A stretch of 64,000 bases of DNA from Streptomyces scabichelini (GCF_011045015.1 NZ_JAAKZY010000006.1:1-64000); one strand, 5' to 3'; shown: positions 8,803-18,108, numbered from the stretch's first letter. Notes: generated by a model from the letters alone, not told the origin. Translations and numbers: made by a program.

Positions 8803-10386
8803 TCACTTGAGGCCGATGTGCGCACCCGGCCCGAGCGGCAGATCGAACCCGTAGAAGATCCCCAGGATCACCAGCCACACCGCCAGGAACGGCACGACGA
8901 AGATGGCGAGCCGGGAGATCAGGGTGCCGAGCCTGGCCTCCGGCTCGTACTGGCGGAGCATGGCCAGGACGAGGAAGACGTACGGGTTCATCGGCGTGAT
9001 GGCGCCCGTCGCCGAATCGCCGATACGGAAGGCCGCCTGGCTGAGCGCCGGACTCATGCCCATCAGCATGAACGCGGGAACGAAGACCGGACCCACCAGG
9101 GACCACAGGGCCGAGCCGGAGACGATGAAGAGGTTGAGGCAGGAGGCCAGCAGGACGAACACGACGATCGCCCAGAAGCCGGTCACTCCCATGGAGTTGA
9201 ACAGGGCGGCTGCCTTCACCGCCAGCAGCACGCCGACGTTGGACCAGGTGAACAGCGCGATGACCTGCGCGGCGACGAACATCATCACGATGTAGCCGGA
9301 CATGCTCTTCACCGAGTCGGTCACGGCGGTCACCGCGTCCTCGGTACTGGTGAGCTTCTTGACCGTGACGCCGTACGTGAGTCCCGCCAGCAGGAAGGCG
9401 CCGAAGAGGACCGGGACGATGCCGGTGAGGACCGGCGAGGGCACGAAGGCCCCGCCCTCGCCTCGCAGCGGCGCCCCCGGCGGCAGCCACAGGGCGAGGA
9501 CCGCGCCCAGATAGAGGAGGACGACCAGGCCGGTGAGGAGCAGCCCTCGGCGCTGGACGGGCGTGAGGGAGAGGTCCTGCTGTTCGGGCTCGTCCGCGGC
9601 CGGCGCGTACGTCCCCAGCCGTGGCTCCAGGACACGGCTGATGAGGAATCCGCCGAGCAGGGCGAGCACGATGCTGCTCGCCGCGGTGAAGAAGTAGTTG
9701 ATCAGCAGATGGATGTCGAGTCCGTCGGCGGCCGGGAGCACCGAGGCGGCCTGCTGGGTGATGCCGACGTACAGGGCGTCGAGCGAGCCGATGGTGAAGC
9801 CGGCGGCGTACCCCGCCGTCACGCACGCGAAGCCGCCGATGAGGCCCGCGACGGGATGACGTCCGGCGCTCTTGAACACCAGGGCCGCCAGCGGCGGCAG
9901 CACGATGGCGGCGACGTCGCTCATCATGTGTGCCTGACTGGCGATGAGCGCCACCGCGTACGGGAGCACGGCGCGCGGCACCCGGGCCAGGGAGGCCCGC
10001 ATGACGGTCTCCAGCAGGCCCACCTTCTCCGCGAGCCCGACGACCATGATCAGGACCAGTACGGCGCCGATCGGCGGGAACGTCGCGAAGTTGGGGATCA
10101 GGTTCTCCACCAGCCAGCGCAGTCCCTCGCCGGTGAACAGTCCGGTGACCGGCTTGGTGTCGTCGGTACCGGGGACGTCGACGGAGATGTCGGCGAGGGC
10201 GAGGGCGGTGGAGACGAGGCCCAGGAGTACGAAGAGCGTGGCGAACAGGACGATCGGGTTGGGCAGGGCGTTGCCCGCCCGCTCGATCAGCGAGAGCACC
10301 CGGTCGAGTGCGCCGCGCCGCTCGGTGTCCGGGGACCTCGGGGACTTGCTGTCCGGGCCGGGGAGGCCGGTCAATGAGGACGACAT
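8803..10386 (-). CDS. AbgT-family transporter
   Basis: A 527-residue integral membrane protein with about a dozen hydrophobic segments and the AbgT hallmarks (NPIVLFATLFVLLG, AEKVGLLETVMRASLARVP, NVGVLLAVKAAALFNSMG). AbgT proteins import p-aminobenzoyl-glutamate; some members export sulfonamides. Its start codon overlaps the stop of the upstream amidohydrolase by one base (TGATG), so the two are translationally coupled. That suggests uptake of an amide that the amidohydrolase then cleaves. Confidence 0.88.
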   Translation of the reverse strand: MSSSLTGLPGPDSKSPRSPDTERRGALDRVLSLIERAGNALPNPIVLFATLFVLLGLVSTALALADISVDVPGTDDTKPVTGLFTGEGLRWLVENLIPNFATFPPIGAVLVLIMVVGLAEKVGLLETVMRASLARVPRAVLPYAVALIASQAHMMSDVAAIVLPPLAALVFKSAGRHPVAGLIGGFACVTAGYAAGFTIGSLDALYVGITQQAASVLPAADGLDIHLLINYFFTAASSIVLALLGGFLISRVLEPRLGTYAPAADEPEQQDLSLTPVQRRGLLLTGLVVLLYLGAVLALWLPPGAPLRGEGGAFVPSPVLTGIVPVLFGAFLLAGLTYGVTVKKLTSTEDAVTAVTDSVKSMSGYIVMMFVAAQVIALFTWSNVGVLLAVKAAALFNSMGVTGFWAIVVFVLLASCLNLFIVSGSALWSLVGPVFVPAFMLMGMSPALSQAAFRIGDSATGAITPMNPYVFLVLAMLRQYEPEARLGTLISRLAIFVVPFLAVWLVILGIFYGFDLPLGPGAHIGLK

Positions 10387-11672
10387 CAGGGCTGCCTTCC
10401 GGTCGTGGCCCCTGGGAGCAGGAGGTCCTTGCGGATCACGCCGTCCTGGACGACGCAGACGATGTTGGCGGGATCGCCGAGGACGCCGATGTCCGTGAGC
10501 GGATCGCCGTCGCAGACGATCAGGTCGGCGGTGCGGCCGGCGGCCAGCGTGCCCAACCGGTCGGCGACGCCGAGGAGTTCGGCGGAGGTGCGGGTCCCGG
10601 CGACGATGGCGGCCATCGGGTCCATGCCCAGGTCCACCAGGTAGCTGAGCTCCATCAGGTTCACGCCGTGCGGGCCGACGGCGGCGTCGGTGCCCAGCGC
10701 GATCCGGGCCCCGTACTCGATGGCACGGGCGATGTTCTCCTTGGTCAGCCCGGACCAGCGGATCTTCTTCTGGTAGTGGTGGTCCGGCATCGTGTCCTTG
10801 TTGATGCCGGCGTACACGGTGGACAGCGTCGGTACGACGAAGGTGCCGCGCTCGCCCGCCAGCTCCAGGGCCCGCTCGTCCAGTCCGTAACCGTGCTCGA
10901 TGCTGGTGACACCGCCTCGGATGGCGTTGAGGATGCCGGCGTTGCCCTGGGCGTGCGCGGCGACCGGCTTGCCCCCGTGGCGCCTGGCCTCATCGACCAC
11001 GGCCCGGATCTCCTCCTCGAGGAGGCCCTCGTCCTCGGGCTGGTCGTAGGGGCTGCCCATGCCGCCCGTCGCGCAGACCTTCACCACGTCGGCGCCCTCG
11101 CGCAGCACCCGGCGCACGGCGAGGCGGGCCGCGTCGGCGGTGTCCGCGATCTCGGACATCCCGGCGCTCAGGTCGGTGCCGTCCGGCAGGCGTACGTCGG
11201 CATGGCCGCCGGTGTGGCTGATGATCCGTACGGCCGTGTGCAGCCGGGGGCCGACGATCCGGCCGGTCTCGACGGCGGTGCGGTAGCCCGCGGACAGACC
11301 GGCCAGATCGCGGGCGGTGGTGATGCCCGCGTCGAGGGTCTGCCGCATCCGCGCGGCGGTGTCCAAGGTGACCAGCACGGGGTCGAGTTCGGCGCGGCGA
11401 CCGGGCGGCGAGCCCTGCGCGTACGCGAGATGGACGTGGCAGTCGAAGAAGCCGGGCAGGACGGTACGGCCGCCGGCGTCGACGGTCTTCGTCGGTGTGG
11501 TGTCGTCGGGCGCCGTGGCCGCGGGGCCGGCGTAGGTGATGGTTCCCTCGGCGTCGGCGACAACGACGGCGTCGTCCACGGGAGTTGCCCCCGTGCCGTC
11601 GATGAGCCGGGCGTTGTGGAACCGCAGAGCGGTCCTGACGGTCTCTCGTTCCTGCTGCATGGCATCCGTCAT
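10386..11672 (-). CDS. Metal-dependent amidohydrolase (imidazolonepropionase/prolidase-like)
   Basis: A protein of about 428 residues of the amidohydrolase superfamily. It has the N-terminal metal motif FDCHVHLAYAQ, a carboxylated-Lys candidate in DVVKVCATGG, HAQGNAG and EHGYGLD metal His residues, and the active-site Asp in ALGTDAAVGPHG. It resembles the Xaa-Pro dipeptidase/Met-dependent hydrolase A subgroup that cleaves acyl-amino-acid-like amides. Start 11672 is chosen with a GGAGGAG about 14 bp upstream; ATG 11660 is an alternative. It is coupled to the AbgT gene and divergent from the Lrp regulator, which is the likely controller. Confidence 0.85.
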   Translation of the reverse strand: MTDAMQQERETVRTALRFHNARLIDGTGATPVDDAVVVADAEGTITYAGPAATAPDDTTPTKTVDAGGRTVLPGFFDCHVHLAYAQGSPPGRRAELDPVLVTLDTAARMRQTLDAGITTARDLAGLSAGYRTAVETGRIVGPRLHTAVRIISHTGGHADVRLPDGTDLSAGMSEIADTADAARLAVRRVLREGADVVKVCATGGMGSPYDQPEDEGLLEEEIRAVVDEARRHGGKPVAAHAQGNAGILNAIRGGVTSIEHGYGLDERALELAGERGTFVVPTLSTVYAGINKDTMPDHHYQKKIRWSGLTKENIARAIEYGARIALGTDAAVGPHGVNLMELSYLVDLGMDPMAAIVAGTRTSAELLGVADRLGTLAAGRTADLIVCDGDPLTDIGVLGDPANIVCVVQDGVIRKDLLLPGATTGRQP

Positions 11673-11736
11673 GGCGGGCGGAATCACTCCTCCGGTATCG
11701 GGAATGTGGGATCGGTTAAGGCGAATGGAGTGTGGA

Positions 11737-12894
11737 ATGCACAAGAAAACCCGGTGTGACGGTGCAGCTTTCGGCCTCGATTCCCGCGAGACGCGCAGGA
11801 ATGCGCCGCCCGGAGAGGCGCAGGATCGTGCCGTGCCGGCGCTGGACGAGCTCGACCGGTCCGTTGTGCACGCGCTGCAGATCCGTCCCAGGGCCTCGTG
11901 GACGCTGGTCGGCGAGGTGCTCGGCATCAACCCGGTGACCGCGGCCCGGCGTTGGCGGCGGCTGGAGGAGGCCGGTCTGGCGTGGGTGACGGCCTACCCG
12001 CGGTTGTCCAACTCCCGGATCGTGGTGAGCGGGGTCGTGGAGGTCGACACGGAACCCGGTGCCGCGGAGGATGTGGCGCAGGCTCTCGCGGCGGAGTCGG
12101 CGGTGGCGAACATCAAGCTCATGGCGGGCGGCCGGGACCTGGTGGCCACGGTGCAGGCCCGCGACCTGAACGAACTGGCCCACCTCACCACCCTGCTCTT
12201 CCACGGAACGCCGGGGGTAGGGGCCACACGTACGCATGTGTCGACGGGCGTGCCCACCGAGGGCAGCCGGTGGAGACTGCGCAGCCTGGACGCCGTCCAG
12301 TGCGCACGGATCGAGGCGGCCCTGCCCGTGGCGCCGGCCAGGGGGGAAGCGGCGAGCTGGGACACCCTGGACGCACACCTCATGGAACTGCTGAGCACGG
12401 ACGGCCGCATGTCCCTGCGGGGCCTGGCGGCGGCGACCGACGCCGGTCTGACGACGGTGCGCCGCAGACTCCAGTCGCTGCTCGCCTCACGGGTGAGCCT
12501 GCGCTGCGACCTGGCCCGGCCGCTGTCCGGGTGGCCGCTGTCCGCGGTGTACTTCGCGTCCGTACCCGGCCAGTACCTGGAGGAGACGACCCGGATGCTG
12601 GCCGGTGTACGAGAGGTCAGGTCGTGCGCGATCACGGCGGGGCCCAACAACCTCGTGATCGATGTCTGGCTGCGTACGCTGGCTGACGTGCACGCCTTTG
12701 AAGCCCACTTGTCGCGCCGACTGCCGCGCCTGACCATCGGCGACCGCTCGGTGGTGCTGCGCACGGTCAAGCACATGGGGCGGCTGCTGGACCGGGACGG
12801 GCGCTGCGTGGGCGTCGTCCCGCTGCGGAATCCGCACGGCCCGCTCCCGTCGGGCTCAGGCCTGACCGTGGGCTCGGACCTCTCGGTGGGATAG
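11737..12894 (+). CDS. Double-domain Lrp/AsnC-family regulator
   Basis: A protein of 385 residues with two tandem Lrp/AsnC units. The first helix-turn-helix follows LDELDRSVVHALQIRP (about residues 35-85) and has its own RAM-type sheet. The second begins at LDAHLMELLSTDGRMSLRGL (about 210) with another ligand domain. Such duplicated Lrp proteins are common in Streptomyces beside amino-acid or peptide catabolic genes. Start 11737 has GGAG 6-7 bp upstream; ATG 11725 is an alternative. The last 39 bp overlap the convergent amidohydrolase gene. It probably regulates the divergent amidohydrolase-AbgT pair. Confidence 0.85.
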   Translation: MHKKTRCDGAAFGLDSRETRRNAPPGEAQDRAVPALDELDRSVVHALQIRPRASWTLVGEVLGINPVTAARRWRRLEEAGLAWVTAYPRLSNSRIVVSGVVEVDTEPGAAEDVAQALAAESAVANIKLMAGGRDLVATVQARDLNELAHLTTLLFHGTPGVGATRTHVSTGVPTEGSRWRLRSLDAVQCARIEAALPVAPARGEAASWDTLDAHLMELLSTDGRMSLRGLAAATDAGLTTVRRRLQSLLASRVSLRCDLARPLSGWPLSAVYFASVPGQYLEETTRMLAGVREVRSCAITAGPNNLVIDVWLRTLADVHAFEAHLSRRLPRLTIGDRSVVLRTVKHMGRLLDRDGRCVGVVPLRNPHGPLPSGSGLTVGSDLSVG

Positions 12895-14016
12895 CGGCAG
12901 TCCGTAGACGCGGCAGGCGTTGTCGCGCCCCGTCCACCGGGCGATCCGGAGTGCGTCGGGAAGGCTCAGTTCGTCGGCGTCCACCCGGTCCTGGAGCAGT
13001 GCCGCGAGGCCGTGCCGGAAGGCGAGCGCGCCGAGCTGGTAGAACTCCGCGACTCCGTAGGCGTCGGAGCTGTAGAGCAGTTTGCGGAACGGGGTGATCT
13101 CGAGCGCCTCCTCCAGGATCGCCCGCGCCCGGCCGGGACCGACGTAGTGCAGGGTCGGGCCGACATCGAGGTACACCTGCTCGAAGACCGTCGCCAGATA
13201 GGCGGCCTGGCGCTGGTAGGGCCAGCAGTGCAGGAGCAGCACGGGAATGGTGCCCGAGGTCAGGTGCAGCCAGTCGGTCAGCAGGCTCGGATCCACCCGG
13301 TGCATCCGGATGTCGCTGTCCCCGAAGCCGGTGTGCAGCTGGAGCGGCAGCCCGAGGTCCACGGCGGTCCACAGCAAGTGCCGTACGAGAACCGGGTCGT
13401 CGAGTCGGCCGCCGCGCGCGAGCCACCCCCTGGCCGCCTCGGTGACGTCCGGGTCCGAGGGGCGGACCGGGTCCAGGTCGAAGCCGGTGCGATAGGCGGC
13501 CACCGACTTCACCGCGACGACACCCGGCCGCCGTACGGCGTCCTGCGCGGCCGCCCGGAAACGGTCCGCGTACGCGTCCGGCTCGACTCCCTGCGCCGCC
13601 ACTGCCTCGGCGACGCTCTCGAGCCGCACGACCTCGTACGCGGCCGCGCGGGCGTCCTCGGCCAGCTCCCCCGGCGTGGTGAGGCGGTCGGGGGCGTACC
13701 CGGTGTCCACACAGAAGACGTCCGTGCCCGCGGCGGCGAGAAAGCGCCGGTTGACCTCGCGCCCGCCCAGTTCGGCCCGTCGCGCGAGGTACTCCTCGGG
13801 CGGCGCGTGGCGTGGGAGGTCCAGCAGGGGAGCGCAGTGGCGGCGGACGGCCACGCCCACGGGGCTGTCGAACAGCGAGATCCCCGGCCACACCCCGCCC
13901 TCGGTGATCAGCGACTCGAAGCGCTCGCGGTCAAGGTCGGCGGCGGTGACACCATGGCAGTGGTGGTCCACCAACCGCACCGCGGCGAGCGCCTCTTGGA
14001 CGGGTCCGGCGCCCAT
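12856..14016 (-). CDS. FluG-like amidohydrolase
   Basis: A protein of 386 residues of the amidohydrolase-2 family. The N-terminal metal motif is RLVDHHCHGV; further metal or catalytic positions are the Lys in VVAVKSVAAY, LQLHTGFGDSD, LLLHCWPY and the late Asp in LLYSSDAYG. In fungi (FluG) and many actinobacteria this domain is fused or paired with a glutamine-synthetase domain, as here with the upstream gene at 14141. I infer that it hydrolyses a gamma-glutamyl or related amide made or recycled by the ligase. A GAAAGGAAA ribosome site precedes the ATG. It overlaps the end of the Lrp gene by 39 bp. Confidence 0.82.
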   Translation of the reverse strand: MGAGPVQEALAAVRLVDHHCHGVTAADLDRERFESLITEGGVWPGISLFDSPVGVAVRRHCAPLLDLPRHAPPEEYLARRAELGGREVNRRFLAAAGTDVFCVDTGYAPDRLTTPGELAEDARAAAYEVVRLESVAEAVAAQGVEPDAYADRFRAAAQDAVRRPGVVAVKSVAAYRTGFDLDPVRPSDPDVTEAARGWLARGGRLDDPVLVRHLLWTAVDLGLPLQLHTGFGDSDIRMHRVDPSLLTDWLHLTSGTIPVLLLHCWPYQRQAAYLATVFEQVYLDVGPTLHYVGPGRARAILEEALEITPFRKLLYSSDAYGVAEFYQLGALAFRHGLAALLQDRVDADELSLPDALRIARWTGRDNACRVYGLPLSHREVRAHGQA

Positions 14017-14140
14017 CAGTTTCCTTTCGAGGAGACCACCGGCTTCAGCCGGTGGGGGGAAATCGAATCCTCGGGGCCGGGCTGGTCCTCTGCGACGCCG
14101 CTCGGCCGGCGACGCGGGAAGCCCGCGCGTTCACGTCACG

Positions 14141-15589
14141 TCAGTACTTCCAGCGGTACGCCGCCGCCACCTGCTCGTCGTCCAGTCCCGCCACGGCCGC
14201 GATCTCCCCGAGGCGTACGGCGATCACGGCGTCGGCCAGGACCGGTCCCAGCGCGGCGCGGAGTTGTTCGTCCTTGCGGAACTCCTCGACGGCCTCGTCC
14301 AGCGACGTCGGCAGACGGAGAACGCCCCGGGCCGCCGCATCCTCGGGGGCGAGCCGCGCGGGATCTCCGGTGATCTCGTCGGGCAGGGACGCGGCGGACT
14401 CCAGGCCGTCGAGCCCGGCGGTGATGAGGCAGCCGAGCGCCAGGTACGGGTTGGCGGCGAGGTCGACCGGCTTCACCTCCAGGTTCGCCGCCTGGTCGCG
14501 ATGGCCCGCCGTGCCGGTGATGACGCGTACCGCGGATTCGCGGGTCTCGCGGCCCCAGGCGGTGAACACCCCGGCCCACTGCGAGGGCTTGAGCCGCAGA
14601 TAGCCGGCCGGACTCGGGACGGTCACGGCCGTCAGCGCCGGCAGGTGGGCGAGCAGACCGGCGGCGAACGACTCGGCCTCGGCCGTCATGCCGTACCGGC
14701 GGTCGCCGCCGGAGTGCAGGTTCATCCCGTCGCGCCAGGCGGAGAGATGGACGTGGCCGCCGTTGCCGACGCCCTCGGCGAAGACGGCCGGTGCGAACGA
14801 GACCTTGAGGCCGTGGCGCTGGGACACCGCCCGGATGGTCTGCCGTACCAGCACGCTCCGGTCGGCCGCGGCCACCGGGTCGAGCGCGCCCACCGAGATC
14901 TCGAACTGACCCGCCGCGTACTCGGGGTGGAGCTGGTCGACGTCCACGCCCTGGGCCGCGAGTGCGGCCATCAACTCGGCGGTGCAGTCGCTCAGTTCGA
15001 CCTGTCGGGTGGCGCTGTAGGCCGGGCCGGAGGCCGCGGGAACGAAGTCGTCGTCGAGGGCTGACCTCTGAACGACCGATCCGTGACCGACTGATCCCCG
15101 ACCGATCGCTCCCTGACCGAACGACCACTCGATCTCGATGCTCGCCTTGAAGGTGATCCCGTGGCGCTCGGCGGCGTCGCCGACGATCCGGCGCAGGAAG
15201 GTGCGGCTGCACCCAGGGTGCCGATCGCCCTCCTGGGTGATGCGGTCCACCGGGGCCCATGCCCAGCCGGGCTGTCCGGACAGGACGACCAGGTGGTCGA
15301 GGTCGGGGTAGAGGCGAAGGTCGCCGTCCGGTGAGCCGAGCACGTCCGTGGTGACGATGGAGTCGTTCGCCAGGAAGGTGTCGAACACCGGTGACATGCC
15401 GACGCCCCACGCGGCGGCCGAGGCGAGCCTGGCCGGCGGGATCGTCTTCACCCGGCCGATGCCCGCGGTGTCGACGTAGGACAGGACGACACCGTGTACG
15501 TCCCGCCCGGACAGCTCCGCGCTCAGCGCGGTGGCCCGCTCGACGTCGCCCGGGCGCCCGCCGGGAACGGGATCGGCAAGGGTGGTCAT
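14141..15589 (-). CDS. Glutamine-synthetase-family ligase (gamma-glutamylamide type)
   Basis: A protein of 482 residues with the glutamine synthetase fold. It has the SYVDTAGIGRVKTIPP N-terminal strand, ASIEIEWSF (metal Glu), QLHPEYAAGQFEIS, the GNGGHVHLS nucleotide/metal motif and the NPYLALGCLI helix. It groups by sequence with PuuA/GlnA-like ligases that glutamylate amines rather than with housekeeping GlnA, because the adenylylation Tyr loop is absent. An unusual Gly-rich insertion after the EIEWSF strand is built from a 5-residue repeat (nucleotides 15070-15122). It is upstream of and co-directional with the FluG-like hydrolase. Confidence 0.85.
   Translation of the reverse strand: MTTLADPVPGGRPGDVERATALSAELSGRDVHGVVLSYVDTAGIGRVKTIPPARLASAAAWGVGMSPVFDTFLANDSIVTTDVLGSPDGDLRLYPDLDHLVVLSGQPGWAWAPVDRITQEGDRHPGCSRTFLRRIVGDAAERHGITFKASIEIEWSFGQGAIGRGSVGHGSVVQRSALDDDFVPAASGPAYSATRQVELSDCTAELMAALAAQGVDVDQLHPEYAAGQFEISVGALDPVAAADRSVLVRQTIRAVSQRHGLKVSFAPAVFAEGVGNGGHVHLSAWRDGMNLHSGGDRRYGMTAEAESFAAGLLAHLPALTAVTVPSPAGYLRLKPSQWAGVFTAWGRETRESAVRVITGTAGHRDQAANLEVKPVDLAANPYLALGCLITAGLDGLESAASLPDEITGDPARLAPEDAAARGVLRLPTSLDEAVEEFRKDEQLRAALGPVLADAVIAVRLGEIAAVAGLDDEQVAAAYRWKY
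15070..15122 (-). repeat. 15-bp tandem repeat coding a Gly-rich insertion in the ligase
   Basis: About three imperfect 15-bp units, each beginning GACCGA on the plus strand, encode GQGAI-GRGSV-GHGSV in the minus-strand ligase. The repeat keeps the reading frame and lies just after the first metal-ligand strand, at a surface loop in glutamine synthetases. Confidence 0.7.
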
Positions 15590-15741
15590 ACGTCCTCCTC
15601 GGCGAGGTTCCTTTGATGCTCACGTAGATACCGCACCCGGACAACTCCCCCCGGCCGGCCTGAGGTATGGTCTCCCACCGGTCAGTAACAAAACCGAACG
15701 GTTGCCCGCCGTTACGGAGAGTGTCGGAGGGCCGCAACACG

Positions 15742-17154
15742 ATGGAATCCCAGCTCGGTGACGGCGCATCCGTGGATCTGGACGACACGCGGCTGGAGGC
15801 GATGACCCCGGAACCGCTGCTGACCCGGGACTACGAGACGCGCCCGGCGCTCGTGTACGAGCGGCTGAGGCAGCGGCACGGCCCGGTCGCGCCGGTCGAT
15901 CTGCTGGGTGTGCCCGCCTGGCTGGTGCTGGGGTACCGCGAGTCGCTCCAGGTGCTCCAGGACGACGACGGCTGGCCGAAGGGTCTTGAGAACTGGCGGG
16001 CCCGGTCGGAGGGCCGGGTGCCGGCCGACTGGCCGCTCGGTCCCTCCCTGGAGGTCAACCATGTGCTGATCCAGGGCGGTTCGGGCTACCGGACGCTGCG
16101 GTCGGCGTGGGACGTGGCGCTCAAGCCGTTCCAGGACCCGCGCCATCCGCAGGCGAAGCGCCTCAGGACGGCCGTCACGGCGTACGCCGACGAGCTGATC
16201 ACCCTCATCGCGCAGGGCGGCGCCACGGGTGTGGCGGACCTGTCCGCGCAGTTCTCGCGACCGCTGCCGCTGATGGTGGCCAGCCATCTGCTGGGCTTTC
16301 CCGGCTCGCAGGGCGACGACGCCCTGATGGACATGTGGCGTGTGCTGGACGCGGGTCCTGACGCCGAACCCGCGCTGGAGCGGCTGCTGGACACGCTGGC
16401 CGAGCTGGCGGCGGCGAAGCTGGAGAAGCCGGGGGACGACTTCCCCTCGTACCTGCTGGCCGCGCACCCGGATCTCTCGCTCGACGAGCTGGCCCGTGAG
16501 TTGTTCATGCTGCTCGGCATGACGTCCGACCACGTCGGCATCCTCGTCTCCAACACCGTGGTCGAGGTCATCTCGGGTGAGGGCGGGGTGCGGGCCAGCC
16601 TGTCCGCCGGGATGGTCAGGGAGGCCATGAACCGGGCGGTCATGCGCAAGCCGCCGCTGGTGAACTTCGTGCCGCGGTTCGCGGCCAAGGACACCCCGCT
16701 CGGGAACTACACGATCCGCGCGGGCGACCCGGTGTGGGTCTCCTCGGCCGCCGCGCACGCCGATCCGCTCTTCGCCGACCATGTGGGCGGGAGCACCACG
16801 ATCAGCACCCGGGCGCACCTGTCGTGGGGTGCGGGCCGCCGCCAGTGCCCGGCCCCGGCCCGCGAGCTGGCGTCGACCGTCGCGGCGGTGGGCGTGAGCC
16901 GGCTGTTCGAGCGGTTCTCCCATCTGGACCTGGCACTCCCGGCCGACCAACTGCCCTGGCGTTCCTCCCCGTTCATGCGCGGCCTGAGGTCGCTGCCCGT
17001 ACGGTACGAACTCACCTCGCCGGCCGAGCAACCGGCGCCGGTCGACGCGGAACCCGAGGAGGCCGCCGGGACGGTCGTCGTACGGGATCAGGCGGCGCGG
17101 CAGCGGTCATCGCTGTGGCGGTACCTGACAGGGCTGATCCGCCCGGGCCGTTGA
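15742..17154 (+). CDS. Cytochrome P450 lacking the ExxR motif (CYP157/156-like)
   Basis: A protein of 470 residues. The heme loop LSWGAGRRQCPAPA supplies the thiolate Cys, with Trp in place of the usual Phe. At the K helix the sequence reads NRAVMRKPP, so the normally invariant Glu-x-x-Arg is absent. The I helix reads MLLGMTSDHVG instead of the usual AGxDTT. This combination resembles the CYP157/CYP156 proteins of Streptomyces conservons, but no conservon genes are adjacent. An Ala/Glu-rich tail of about 40 residues follows the P450 domain. ATG 15742 is chosen because the longer frame adds unrelated sequence. Confidence 0.85.
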   Translation: MESQLGDGASVDLDDTRLEAMTPEPLLTRDYETRPALVYERLRQRHGPVAPVDLLGVPAWLVLGYRESLQVLQDDDGWPKGLENWRARSEGRVPADWPLGPSLEVNHVLIQGGSGYRTLRSAWDVALKPFQDPRHPQAKRLRTAVTAYADELITLIAQGGATGVADLSAQFSRPLPLMVASHLLGFPGSQGDDALMDMWRVLDAGPDAEPALERLLDTLAELAAAKLEKPGDDFPSYLLAAHPDLSLDELARELFMLLGMTSDHVGILVSNTVVEVISGEGGVRASLSAGMVREAMNRAVMRKPPLVNFVPRFAAKDTPLGNYTIRAGDPVWVSSAAAHADPLFADHVGGSTTISTRAHLSWGAGRRQCPAPARELASTVAAVGVSRLFERFSHLDLALPADQLPWRSSPFMRGLRSLPVRYELTSPAEQPAPVDAEPEEAAGTVVVRDQAARQRSSLWRYLTGLIRPGR

Positions 17155-17165
17155 CCTCCTGAGCC

Positions 17166-17189
17166 GGGCCACGCCGTCACACGTGGCCC
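17166..17189. terminator. Bidirectional hairpin between P450 and MDR genes
   Basis: GGGCCACG and CGTGGCCC form a perfect 8-bp stem with an 8-base loop. It lies between the convergent P450 and oxidoreductase genes and overlaps the last codons of the latter. Confidence 0.55.
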
Positions 17190-18106
17190 ATGTCCAGCAC
17201 CACCTTGCCCCACGCGTGCCCGGACTCGACCTCACGCAGCGCGGCCTCCGCCTCCTCGAAGGGGAAGACCCCGCGAACCTGAGGATCGAGGCGGCCTTCC
17301 GTGACGCGGGACGCCAGCTCGGTGAGCGTCTTCGCCGAGCTCTTCCGGGACAGCGGACGGGCGCCGAACCGGGCGGCCGTCTCGGGATCGGCGACCGTGA
17401 GCACCCGGCAGCCGGGGGAGAGCACGCCGGCCACACCGTGCAGCGCGTCGCCGCCCACGAGATCGAGGACCGCGTCGGCCCCGTCCGGCAGGACCGCCGC
17501 CAGGCGGCCGTCGAAGTCGTCGCTGTCGTACGCGATGGCCGTCGCGCCGAGCGACTCGACGAACTCGCGTTTGGCCGCACGGGCGCTCCCGACGACCGGC
17601 ACCCCGGCCTCGCGCGCGAACTGCGCCGCCGCGACGCCGACACCGCCGCCGACGCCCAGGATAAGCAGCGTCTCGCCCGCGACCAGGCCGAGTTGGCCGA
17701 GGGCGTCGTACGCGGTGCCGGCCGCCACCGGCAGCGCCGCCGCGTCGGTGAAGGACAGCGCGGCGGGCTTCGGTGCCGTCCGGTCGGCGGTCAGGAGCGC
17801 GAACCGCGCATAGCCGCCGCAGCCTCTGGCGCTGGTGCCGAAGACCGGGTCTCCGACGGCGAACTCGTCGACGCCTTCGCCGAGTTGCTCGACCACGCCC
17901 GCGACCTCGCGGCCGAGAACGGCCGGCATCTCAAGAGGGAGAAAGGCGCGGTGCATGCCCTCCCGGACCTTCCAGTCCACCGGGTTCACCCCCGCCGCGT
18001 ACACCTCGACGAGCAGCTCACCCGGTCCGGGGACGGGCCTCGGCAGATCGAGGAAGCGCTGCACCTCCGGGCCGCCGTACCGGGTGAATCCGTATGCGGT
18101 GGGCAC
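17177..18106 (-). CDS. NADP-dependent quinone/zinc-type MDR oxidoreductase
   Basis: A 309-residue medium-chain reductase. It has the GroES-like N-terminal domain (PGPGELLVEVYAAGVNPVDWKVREG) and the cofactor motif LILGVGGGVGVAAAQFA with SARAAKREFVESLGA. No structural or catalytic zinc cysteines are visible, which places it with quinone-oxidoreductase-like enzymes. It starts 2 bp after the stop of the upstream ABC ATPase gene, so it is probably the last gene of the Dpp-type operon. The substrate is unknown. Confidence 0.85.
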   Translation of the reverse strand: MPTAYGFTRYGGPEVQRFLDLPRPVPGPGELLVEVYAAGVNPVDWKVREGMHRAFLPLEMPAVLGREVAGVVEQLGEGVDEFAVGDPVFGTSARGCGGYARFALLTADRTAPKPAALSFTDAAALPVAAGTAYDALGQLGLVAGETLLILGVGGGVGVAAAQFAREAGVPVVGSARAAKREFVESLGATAIAYDSDDFDGRLAAVLPDGADAVLDLVGGDALHGVAGVLSPGCRVLTVADPETAARFGARPLSRKSSAKTLTELASRVTEGRLDPQVRGVFPFEEAEAALREVESGHAWGKVVLDMGHV

Positions 18107-18108
18107 CG

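Noticed and set aside
14036..14055. CCACCGGC-ttca-GCCGGTGG hairpin as a terminator of the ligase gene
   Set aside because: It lies in the leader of the downstream FluG-like gene with no U-tract and may only be a weak attenuator; not strong enough to list.
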